Part shown: in pieces, positions 1 through 6,205 of the stretch
How the letters are laid out: the number at the start of each line of letters is the position of its first letter
Numbering within the stretch: the first letter of the stretch is position 1
Program-made: the position numbers and the translations under genes
Source of the DNA: Alphaproteobacteria bacterium
GTDB taxonomy: Bacteria > Pseudomonadota > Alphaproteobacteria > Sphingomonadales > Emcibacteraceae
Reading direction: 5' to 3'
NCBI GenBank assembly: GCA_030432815.1
Contig: JAUILB010000167.1
Location: forward strand, 1-6,559
Length of the DNA stretch: 6,559 bases
Notes under the pieces: model-generated
The model's database searches: none
Told to the model about the DNA's origin: nothing
Seen by the model: the letters and a program-made list of their open reading frames with translations, nothing else

Positions 1-1133
1 ACATGGGAATAATATTCAATGGTCATGCGGGCGGTAACTTCTACGGTTCCCACTTTTGATACACGTCCTACATCATTACGTCCAAGATCCAGCAACATTA
101 AATGCTCGGCGCATTCTTTTGGATCCGCAAGAAGGTCTTCTGCGTTTTTACTGTCCTCCTGCGGTGTTTGGCCGCGAGGGCGTGTTCCGGCAATTGGCCT
201 GACGGTTACTTCATTATCGCGCAGGCGAACAAGAATTTCCGGGCTGGACCCGACAATTGAAAAATCGCCAAATTTCAAGAAATAAAGAAACGGTGACGGG
301 TTTGTGCGTCTTAGCGCGCGGTAAAGCGAAAACGGATCAAGATCAAATGGCATTGAAAAGCGCTGAGAAAGAACCACCTGAAATATATCGCCTGCAGCAA
401 TATATTCCTTAGCGCGGCCAACCATTTTTTCATATTCGCCGTGGGATGTGTTTGATACGGGTTCAACAAACGTTGTGTTTTCAGATGAAAGGCGGTTGAT
501 GACAAGCGGTCTGGCAAGTGCGGCGATAATATCATTTAATCTTTCTGTCGCGCGAAGATAAGCCACATCGGCTTTAATACCATCCGTCGGGCGGACGGGG
601 GTTACGACCGTGATCAGGTCGGTAACGCTATCAAAGACAATCATGATAGTAGGGCGCATGAAAATACTGTCGGGCGTACCGATCACATCCTCTTTTGCAT
701 CGGGCAATTTTTCCATCAGTCTAACGGTATCATACCCCATGTAACCGATAAGTCCGGCGGCGGATGGCGGCATTCCTTCCGGTAATTCAATCAGGCTTTC
801 CGAAAACAGGGAGCGTAGGCTTTCAAGGGTTGTTAGGGGCTCTGCCTCATAATCCTCTTCGCGCACACCACCCAGGGCTTTACGGTTAATTTCCGCGTTG
901 TTTCCGTTAGCACGCCAAAGAATATCGGGCTTAAGACCAATGAATGTATAGCGCCCGCGGATATCGCCCCCTTCAACGGATTCAAGAAGGCTGGCATAAT
1001 TTTCGCCTTGCGCCAGTTTAAGATAGGCACTGACCGATGTTTCCAGATCAGCGACAAGCGTTGTCCATAAAACCTGTGCTTTCCCGGCGTTATATGACTG
1101 TTCAAAGTCTTTTTGTTCGGGGAAGATAGCCAT
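1..1133 (-). CDS. trpE: Anthranilate synthase component I (partial, C-terminus beyond window)
   Basis: The product, with the TrpG glutaminase subunit, converts chorismate to anthranilate, the first committed step of tryptophan synthesis in the cytoplasm. The minus strand reads open from ATG at 1133 to the window edge, giving 377 complete residues of a protein usually about 500 long. Visible landmarks are LLES at residues 49-52 (the N-terminal tryptophan feedback-site motif), FQVVLSQRF at 251-259, SPEIL at 297-301, PIAGTRPRG at 313-321 and LLDLGRNDVGRV at 347-358; the last three belong to the chorismate-binding core. The N-terminal region plus the start of the catalytic domain look intact, with no frameshift. 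The ATG lies 18 nt after the ppiD stop, with a weak AGGG about 12 nt upstream, so cotranscription with ppiD is likely. There is no room for a trp leader peptide or attenuator directly before it. Whether a TrpG domain is fused at the missing end cannot be seen. Confidence 0.96.
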   Translation of the reverse strand, partial: MAIFPEQKDFEQSYNAGKAQVLWTTLVADLETSVSAYLKLAQGENYASLLESVEGGDIRGRYTFIGLKPDILWRANGNNAEINRKALGGVREEDYEAEPLTTLESLRSLFSESLIELPEGMPPSAAGLIGYMGYDTVRLMEKLPDAKEDVIGTPDSIFMRPTIMIVFDSVTDLITVVTPVRPTDGIKADVAYLRATERLNDIIAALARPLVINRLSSENTTFVEPVSNTSHGEYEKMVGRAKEYIAAGDIFQVVLSQRFSMPFDLDPFSLYRALRRTNPSPFLYFLKFGDFSIVGSSPEILVRLRDNEVTVRPIAGTRPRGQTPQEDSKNAEDLLADPKECAEHLMLLDLGRNDVGRVSKVGTVEVTARMTIEYYSH

Positions 1134-1151
1134 TTTTTGTTCAGACCCTGG

Positions 1152-3083
1152 TTACTGCTGTTCGGGAGCAGCAATCAAATCAAGCACACTCTGGATATTA
1201 TCTTCGCGAATGACCACAGGCAAAGAATCGTATAGATACACAAAATAAGCACTTATCAGGTCATTCTGGTAGGAATTTTCAATCTGAAGCTTTGTGTTTG
1301 TTATAGCGTCTTCTTCAACATTTTCCTCAAAGCTGCGCCCGACAACCCGCACAAGAACATATCCATCACCATTGGCAGCAGGGATCATTTCAATATCACC
1401 AATACCTTGGTTGAAAATGCTTGCATGAATATCGGCGCTGACATCATTATTCGGGTTTGCGCGGCCTACAGTAACTTCATTCACAGTAAAATTACTACCG
1501 ACAATATCCTGATAATCTGCAAGTGCTTTGTCAGTGTTTTCCGAAGATGTATATTCATCGATAATTCTTTCAGCAAGTTCCTGTGCCAGCGTTTCACGAC
1601 GGCTTTGTTCCCAATCAATTTTGACCTGTTCTCTTACGTCTTCAAAATCACGCAATGTTGATTGAGTTATATTATTGACATCAAGCATATAGAATTTGTT
1701 TGAAATACCCTCATAAAGCTCAAGTTCACCGCCGATTTCAGCTTGGAACGCATAATCAAGAAATTCAACAATAAGCGGAAGCTCTGTCGACGCTGTTCCA
1801 TCCGGCGTGATACCTTCTAGGCTGACATTTGAGACTGTCTTAAGTTCGGCATTGGCAACGTCGGCGATAGTGCCAATCGGTGATCCTGCTGCTAGCTCAT
1901 CATCAATCAGATTTCTAAGATCATAAAGCCGATCAATAGCCTCATCAAGTTTAAGCTCCGCCGCAAGCTGATCGCGCACGCTTTCAAAACTTTCGGTGCT
2001 GCCGGTTACTACACCATTTACTTTAAAAATATAAATACCAAAGCCGGATTCAATTGGTGCTGTGTAGGCGCCATCTTCAGCATCAAACAACATATTTGCG
2101 GCTTCCTCGCCATATATATCGGCGAACTCATCGAAAGTCTGTGCTTCAAAGGTGCTGTCTTCAACTGTTGTTCCGGCACGATCAACAACCACCTGTTCAA
2201 AGCTTTTGCCATTTTCCAGTTCAGCATAAGCAGCATCGGCAGCCGTCTGATCATCAAGAAGCATTTGAATGTAACCGCGCTTTTCCTGCTGGGTAAATTC
2301 CATGATGCGTGCATCATATTCTGCGCGTACCTGGTCTTCACTAATTTCCACAGAATTGGATAATTCGCTGGCGGAAATTTCAAAATAACTGATATCCCGA
2401 TATTCAGGTGCCATGTAATTATCAGAATTTTCCTGATAATATGCAGTCAGCATATCATCGGTTGCTTCACCAAAACCAGTCATGCCGCTGGCTGGTATTG
2501 CCAGAATTTCCGATGTTCTTTCCTCGGATGCAAATTTTGTAAGCATTTCAGATGTTATGTCGGGTGCTTTTATATTGTTGGCTATTGCCTCAATAAGCTT
2601 GTTACTTGAAAGTTCAGTTCTTAATAAACCTTCAAATTCTTTTGTACTGTAACCTTGCAGCTGCGCAAAATTTTCAAAAAAGCTTCTGTTAAAAGTACCA
2701 GTTTCGTCCTGAAAGACTGGAATTGATAGGATATAGTTTGCCAATTCCTGATCAGATGCCCGAATACCAAGATTGGCTGATTCTACTTCCTGCGCTTTTT
2801 GCCGGATTAAATTAGCCGCTGACTGGGCACCCATACCAACCTGAATGGCGAGCTGTTTTGTAACGCCTTCACCTGTTTGCTGAAGCAGTCTGCTATAGTC
2901 ACGATCAAAGGAACGTTGTAATTCGATGGGCGAAATTTTTTCACCGTCCACTTCCGCTATTTCATTTGATCCAAGTGAGCTAAGAGGATCGCCTATCCCC
3001 CAAAGTGCAAAGCTCATGATCAGGATACCTAGCAGTATGGCTGCAAACCAGGATCCCACGCCTTTTCTGAATAATTCCAACAT
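1152..3083 (-). CDS. ppiD: SurA/PpiD-type membrane-anchored periplasmic folding factor (parvulin-like)
   Basis: This 643-residue protein matches PpiD in length (E. coli PpiD is 623) and architecture. It has a short basic N-terminus (R6, K7) and one membrane segment at about residues 12-30, ending in the ALWGIGD pattern common in this family. A SurA_N-like chaperone region follows at about 40-250, then a parvulin-like domain at about 265-360 and a long C-terminal region. PpiD proteins sit in the inner membrane facing the periplasm and help newly exported proteins fold near the Sec translocon. The parvulin-like domain has no His or Cys (the only His in the protein is H553, and there is no Cys), so canonical parvulin catalysis is unlikely and a chaperone role is favoured. 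The mature part is rich in Asp and Glu. The ATG at 3083 is supported by an ACAGG Shine-Dalgarno-like sequence 9 nt upstream and by the signal-anchor starting at once. It is the first gene of a probable ppiD-trpE unit; the symbol rests on architecture. Confidence 0.9.
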   Translation of the reverse strand: MLELFRKGVGSWFAAILLGILIMSFALWGIGDPLSSLGSNEIAEVDGEKISPIELQRSFDRDYSRLLQQTGEGVTKQLAIQVGMGAQSAANLIRQKAQEVESANLGIRASDQELANYILSIPVFQDETGTFNRSFFENFAQLQGYSTKEFEGLLRTELSSNKLIEAIANNIKAPDITSEMLTKFASEERTSEILAIPASGMTGFGEATDDMLTAYYQENSDNYMAPEYRDISYFEISASELSNSVEISEDQVRAEYDARIMEFTQQEKRGYIQMLLDDQTAADAAYAELENGKSFEQVVVDRAGTTVEDSTFEAQTFDEFADIYGEEAANMLFDAEDGAYTAPIESGFGIYIFKVNGVVTGSTESFESVRDQLAAELKLDEAIDRLYDLRNLIDDELAAGSPIGTIADVANAELKTVSNVSLEGITPDGTASTELPLIVEFLDYAFQAEIGGELELYEGISNKFYMLDVNNITQSTLRDFEDVREQVKIDWEQSRRETLAQELAERIIDEYTSSENTDKALADYQDIVGSNFTVNEVTVGRANPNNDVSADIHASIFNQGIGDIEMIPAANGDGYVLVRVVGRSFEENVEEDAITNTKLQIENSYQNDLISAYFVYLYDSLPVVIREDNIQSVLDLIAAPEQQ

Positions 3084-3117
3084 TGATTATTACCTGTACT
3101 TTCAGTAATCTTTGTAA

Positions 3118-3135
3118 GAAGCCAAGGTAGGCTTC
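3118..3135 (-). other. Small hairpin in the ppiD 5' leader
   Basis: A perfect 6-bp inverted repeat, GAAGCC and GGCTTC, is separated by 6 nt. It lies between the predicted ppiD transcription start (about 3144) and the ppiD ribosome binding site, so it would form a stem-loop in the leader RNA. No U-run follows on either strand, so it is not an intrinsic terminator. A role in mRNA stability or as a protein site is only a guess. Confidence 0.4.
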
Positions 3136-3150
3136 CAATATATTTGCGGC

Positions 3151-3179
3151 ATAATAGTTATCTCATTCTTTAATCGCAA
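3151..3179 (-). promoter_or_regulatory. Predicted sigma70-like promoter for ppiD-trpE
   Basis: Read on the minus strand, TTGCGA (plus-strand 3174-3179, 4 of 6 matches to TTGACA) is followed by a 17-nt spacer and TATTAT (3151-3156, 5 of 6 matches to TATAAT). The transcription start would fall near 3144, leaving a leader of about 60 nt before the ppiD ATG. This is the best promoter match in the divergent region. With only 18 nt between ppiD and trpE, it may also drive trpE, unless an internal promoter exists. Confidence 0.55.
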
Positions 3180-3231
3180 CAATAAAAGGGGGAATATTCA
3201 CTATTGCATATGGAATTAAGGACAATTTTCT

Positions 3232-3253
3232 GTTAGTCACTGTTTTGACTAAC
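3232..3253. promoter_or_regulatory. Perfect 8-bp inverted repeat upstream of tpiA (possible operator or leader hairpin)
   Basis: GTTAGTCA and TGACTAAC are perfect reverse complements separated by CTGTTT. The repeat ends 7 nt before the GGGA ribosome binding site of tpiA. The size and symmetry suit a dimeric regulator site, or a stem-loop in the tpiA leader if transcription starts upstream. I do not recognise the sequence as the site of a known regulator. I could not assign a convincing sigma70 promoter for tpiA in this region, so whether the element is transcribed is unknown. Confidence 0.45.
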
Positions 3254-3275
3254 CAAACACGGGAAAAATTATATT

Positions 3276-4034
3276 ATGACTACACCAAGGGCACTCGTTG
3301 CCGGTAATTGGAAAATGAACGGGCTTAAGGCCTCATCAAGCGAAATAACGCATTTAAATGATCTTATCAGTACAAGCGGTGCAAATTGCGATGTGCTTAT
3401 CTGCCCGCCCTTTACATTAATCAGCACACTTGTGGCAATGGGGGCGAAAAATGTTCCCATTGGTGCGCAGGATTGCCACATGAATGTCAGCGGTGCTCAT
3501 ACCGGTGATGTATCGGCGCAAATGATCAAAGAACTTGGCTGTGATTATATAATCGTCGGGCATTCAGAACGTCGTGCTGATCACGGTGAAAGTAATGATA
3601 TTGTTAAGGCAAAGGCTGCAGCTGCTCAGGAAGCGGGAACAACGGCTATTATATGTGTTGGTGAAACCCTTCAGGACCGTGAAGCCGGTAATACTCTTAA
3701 TGTTGTAAGTTCCCAGGTAAGAGGTTCGATTCCGAAAAACGCACCAGCCGCCCAAACAATTATTGCCTATGAACCCGTATGGGCCATTGGCACTGGCAAG
3801 GTTCCGACGGCTGCTAATGTTGAAGAAGTTCATAAAGTAATTCGTGAAATTTTGGTAGATAGATTTGGTGCAGATGGAAAACAGGTTAAAATTCTTTACG
3901 GTGGTTCTGTCAAAGCGTCAAATGCTACAGAATTGATGTCAGTTCCTAACGTAAATGGTGCATTGGTCGGTGGGGCAAGCTTAAAAGCCGAAGACTTTTA
4001 CGGTATAATTTCGGCTTATGACAAAATTGGCTAA
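3276..4034 (+). CDS. tpiA: Triosephosphate isomerase
   Basis: The product interconverts dihydroxyacetone phosphate and glyceraldehyde 3-phosphate in glycolysis and gluconeogenesis, as a cytoplasmic TIM-barrel dimer. The 252-residue length is normal. Catalytic residues are all visible: N11 and K13 in AGNWKMN, H96 in the VGHSERR block, and general base E166 in AYEPVWAIGTG, which also carries the flexible loop 6. The phosphate-binding YGGSVK (208-213) and GALVGGASL (228-236) near the C-terminus are intact. The ATG at 3276 gives the standard family N-terminus and has GGGA 11 nt upstream. It is transcribed divergently from ppiD and is the first plus-strand gene of the tpiA-secG pair. A perfect inverted repeat sits just before its ribosome binding site. 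Confidence 0.98.
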   Translation: MTTPRALVAGNWKMNGLKASSSEITHLNDLISTSGANCDVLICPPFTLISTLVAMGAKNVPIGAQDCHMNVSGAHTGDVSAQMIKELGCDYIIVGHSERRADHGESNDIVKAKAAAAQEAGTTAIICVGETLQDREAGNTLNVVSSQVRGSIPKNAPAAQTIIAYEPVWAIGTGKVPTAANVEEVHKVIREILVDRFGADGKQVKILYGGSVKASNATELMSVPNVNGALVGGASLKAEDFYGIISAYDKIG

Positions 4035-4086
4035 TTTTATACTAGCCATTGGCCTCGCTTTAGAGTAAAAGCCTCTTGTAAAAAAC

Positions 4087-4127
4087 AATATTACCGCCAT
4101 TTATACAATGAGGAATTTGGCGATATT
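4087..4127 (+). other. Imperfect hairpin in the tpiA-secG spacer
   Basis: AATAT-TAC-CGCCA (4087-4099) pairs with TGGCG-ATATT (4118-4127), giving two 5-bp helices split by a 3-nt bulge, with an 18-nt loop. It ends about 10 nt before the secG ribosome binding site and is not followed by a clean U-run. It could be a processing or stability element, or simply chance in AT-rich spacer. The rest of the 114-bp spacer shows no convincing promoter or strong terminator, so secG is probably read from tpiA. Confidence 0.3.
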
Positions 4128-4148
4128 TTAAATTAAAGAGTTAAAACG

Positions 4149-4481
4149 ATGGAAGAAGTCGTTCTTGTTATACATTTGATGTTGGCGTTTACCCTTGTTG
4201 TGCTTGTACTTTTACAGCAATCAGAGGGTGGTGCTCTTGGTATTGGTGGTGGTCAGGGTAGCATGATGACAGGTCGTTCTGCGGCTAACCTTTTGACACG
4301 TCTTACAACGATAATTGTGGCCTGTTTCTTTGTCACAAGTCTCGTGTTAGCCTGGATTGCAAAGCAGGATGCGTCAAGTTCGTCTGTGATTGATGGTCTT
4401 ACGTCACCTGCGCCCATGGAACAAACGGTTCCACAAATACCTACGGACGGAATTCCGACCGAAGTACCAAGTCAAAATTAA
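4149..4481 (+). CDS. secG: Protein-export membrane protein SecG
   Basis: SecG is the small auxiliary subunit of the SecYEG translocon in the inner membrane and stimulates SecA-driven protein export. The 110-residue product has the family layout: a first membrane helix at about residues 4-22, then the conserved glycine-rich cytoplasmic loop with GGALGIGGG at 27-35 and the M-TGR-AANLLTR block at 39-51. A second helix follows at about 52-71, then a variable Pro/Ser/Thr-rich tail to residue 110. The ATG at 4149 has AGAG about 8 nt upstream. It lies 114 bp after tpiA and probably shares its transcript. The gene ends with tandem TAA TAA stops, directly before an intrinsic terminator. Position after tpiA and before pyrG is typical of Alphaproteobacteria. 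Confidence 0.96.
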   Translation: MEEVVLVIHLMLAFTLVVLVLLQQSEGGALGIGGGQGSMMTGRSAANLLTRLTTIIVACFFVTSLVLAWIAKQDASSSSVIDGLTSPAPMEQTVPQIPTDGIPTEVPSQN

Positions 4482-4487
4482 TAATGG

Positions 4488-4514
4488 ACGGCGCCACTGG
4501 TGCCGTTTATTTTT
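4488..4514 (+). terminator. Intrinsic terminator after secG
   Basis: ACGGCGCC (4488-4495) pairs with GGTGCCGT (4499-4506) around the 3-nt loop ACT: an 8-bp stem with one G-U wobble. It is followed at once by TTATTTTT (4507-4514). It starts 6 nt after the secG stop codon. This is the clearest terminator in the window and would end the tpiA-secG transcript, at least partly, before pyrG. Confidence 0.8.
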
Positions 4515-4543
4515 GTAAAAATTTTTAGTTCGTATTTCTGGAT

Positions 4544-4549
4544 TATAAT
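4544..4549 (+). promoter_or_regulatory. Perfect TATAAT -10 element immediately before pyrG (leaderless start predicted)
   Basis: A consensus TATAAT ends 6 nt before the pyrG ATG, which places the expected transcription start at or next to the A of the start codon (4556). The -35 region is poor: only T-rich sequence such as TTTTTA at 4522-4527, 16 nt upstream. No Shine-Dalgarno sequence precedes the ATG; the nearest purine run, GGA at 4540-4542, is 13 nt away. A -10 box at this spacing with no ribosome binding site is the usual signature of leaderless mRNA. The terminator just upstream supports a separate promoter for pyrG. Confidence 0.5.
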
Positions 4550-4555
4550 TTACTA

Positions 4556-6187
4556 ATGATACGTTATATTTTTATTACTGGTGGTGTGGTTTCCTCGTTG
4601 GGGAAGGGCCTCCTCTCCGCAGCACTTGGCGCGCTTTTACAATCACGCGGATATTCCGTCAGACTTAGAAAATTGGATCCATATCTGAATGTTGATCCCG
4701 GTACAATGTCCCCATACCAGCACGGCGAAGTGTTTGTGACTGATGATGGTGCGGAAACGGACCTTGATCTTGGACATTATGAACGTTTTACCGGGGTTCC
4801 CGCACGTCAAAGTGATAACGTCACCACAGGACGGATTTATTCAGATATTATCGCCAAGGAGCGCCGTGGCGATTATCTTGGTGCGACGGTACAGGTTATC
4901 CCCCATGTAACCAATGCTATTAAGGAATTCGCTACATCTGATCTGGATGAAGGAACAGATTTTGTGCTTTGTGAAGTTGGAGGCACTATCGGGGATATTG
5001 AAAGCCTTCCGTTTCTTGAAGCACTTCGCCAGCTTGATAATGATATGCGCGGACAATGCATTAATGTGCATTTGACATTGGTTCCTTATATTAAAGCGGC
5101 CGGAGAACTTAAAACCAAACCCACACAGCATAGTGTTAAGGAACTGTTATCCATCGGTATTCAGCCGGATGTTCTTGTATGCCGGTGCGAACACGAAATT
5201 CCGGATGAAGAAAGACGCAAAATTGGTCTTTTCTGTAATGTGCCGGAAAGTGCTGTTATTCAGGCACTTGATGCAAACAGTATCTATGAAGTTCCGCTTA
5301 ATTACCATGCGGAAGGGCTGGATATTGAAGTATTAAAAGCGTTCAATATTGATCCGAAGGAAAGAGAACCTGATCTTTCAAGATGGCTTGACGTTTCTGA
5401 TCATGTGAATGAACCTGAAGGCGAAGTAACCATCGCAATTGTCGGTAAATATGTACAGCTTAAAGATGCCTATAAATCCTTGTCAGAAGCATTGGTCCAT
5501 GGCGGGTTTGCCAATAATGTCAAAGTAAATCTTGAATGGATTGATGCCAAGGCTTTTGAAGACAATACCGTGATGACGGAACTTGAAAATGTTAATGGCA
5601 TTCTGGTTCCTGGCGGTTTTGGTGAACGCGGCGCAGAAGGCAAGATCGCCGCCGCAAAATTCGCACGCGAAAGAAAAATACCTTATTTTGGAATATGTTT
5701 CGGAATGCAGATGGCCTGTATTGAAGCAGCACGTAACCTTGCACATATTGAAGGGGCAAATTCAACGGAATTTGGAAGTTGTGATGCGCCAATTGTCGGT
5801 CTTATGACCGAATGGGAACTTGATGGTGTGATACAGGTTCGCGGCGAAGATGATGACAAGGGCGGCACCATGCGGCTTGGCGCGTATGAAGCGCATCTTG
5901 AACCGGGCAGCCATGTTGCCGAAATTTACGGACAGGAAATTATTTTTGAACGTCACCGTCACCGGTATGAGGTAAACATTAATTACCGTGAAAAACTGGA
6001 AGCGGCGGGACTTAAATTCTCAGGGCTTTCACCGGATGGTACGCTTCCAGAAATCGTTGAAATTAAAGATCACCCATGGTTTATCGGGGTACAGTTCCAC
6101 CCGGAACTGAAAAGTAAGCCATTTGATCCTCATCCGTTATTTGCTTCCTTTATCGAAGCAGCCCTAAAGCAATCAAGACTGGTTTAA
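4556..6187 (+). CDS. pyrG: CTP synthase (glutamine-hydrolysing)
   Basis: The enzyme makes CTP from UTP, ATP and glutamine, the last step of de novo pyrimidine nucleotide synthesis. The 543-residue length is normal. The N-terminal synthetase domain (about 1-265) carries the P-loop GGVVSSLGKG at 9-18, ETDLDLGHYERF from 67 (D71 a likely Mg ligand), and CEVGGTIGDIES from 139 (E140). KTKPTQHSVKELL lies at 187-199, in the region that binds UTP and CTP. The C-terminal class I glutaminase domain (about 290-540) has the PGGFGERG oxyanion-side motif at 352-359, nucleophile C381 in GICFGMQ, and H515 and E517 in FHPE, so the triad is complete. The ATG at 4556 gives the canonical MIRYIFITGGVVSS N-terminus, so the start is firm even though there is no Shine-Dalgarno sequence. 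A terminator lies upstream and eno follows 18 nt downstream, suggesting a pyrG-eno unit. Confidence 0.98.
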   Translation: MIRYIFITGGVVSSLGKGLLSAALGALLQSRGYSVRLRKLDPYLNVDPGTMSPYQHGEVFVTDDGAETDLDLGHYERFTGVPARQSDNVTTGRIYSDIIAKERRGDYLGATVQVIPHVTNAIKEFATSDLDEGTDFVLCEVGGTIGDIESLPFLEALRQLDNDMRGQCINVHLTLVPYIKAAGELKTKPTQHSVKELLSIGIQPDVLVCRCEHEIPDEERRKIGLFCNVPESAVIQALDANSIYEVPLNYHAEGLDIEVLKAFNIDPKEREPDLSRWLDVSDHVNEPEGEVTIAIVGKYVQLKDAYKSLSEALVHGGFANNVKVNLEWIDAKAFEDNTVMTELENVNGILVPGGFGERGAEGKIAAAKFARERKIPYFGICFGMQMACIEAARNLAHIEGANSTEFGSCDAPIVGLMTEWELDGVIQVRGEDDDKGGTMRLGAYEAHLEPGSHVAEIYGQEIIFERHRHRYEVNINYREKLEAAGLKFSGLSPDGTLPEIVEIKDHPWFIGVQFHPELKSKPFDPHPLFASFIEAALKQSRLV

Positions 6188-6205
6188 CCAAACAAGAGAC
6201 AAGAA

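Noticed and set aside
1133..1154. ppiD and trpE being in the same reading frame, suggesting a fusion or read-through product
   Set aside because: The frames coincide by chance (18 nt spacer); a TAA stop separates them, trpE has its own ATG with a family-like N-terminus, and a membrane-anchored TrpE makes no sense.
833..1174. Open frame on the minus strand across the trpE start and ppiD end
   Set aside because: It lies out of frame over confidently identified trpE and ppiD coding sequence and its translation resembles no known protein type.
3245..3275. TTGACT (3245-3250) with TATATT (3270-3275) as a tpiA promoter
   Set aside because: The spacer is 19 nt and the transcription start would fall inside the coding sequence, after the ATG. 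The TTGACT is better explained as part of the inverted repeat.
4028..4048. TGGCTA / TAGCCA hairpin overlapping the tpiA stop codon as a terminator
   Set aside because: The stem is only 6 bp, the loop is AT-rich and no T-run follows, so it does not qualify as an intrinsic terminator.
4076..4109. TTGTAA (4076-4081) with TACAAT (4104-4109) as a secG promoter
   Set aside because: The spacer is 22 nt, too long for a sigma70 promoter, and closer -10 candidates match poorly.
4128..4144. Cluster of three TTAA motifs before secG as a CtrA binding site
   Set aside because: The spacings are 1 and 4 nt (9 nt between the outer two), not the 7 nt of the TTAA-N7-TTAA CtrA site. AT-rich spacer explains the repeats.
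5483..5962. Several overlapping antisense open frames inside pyrG
   Set aside because: They overlap one another in different frames, have Cys/Phe/Arg-rich translations typical of antisense reading, and have no supporting start signals.
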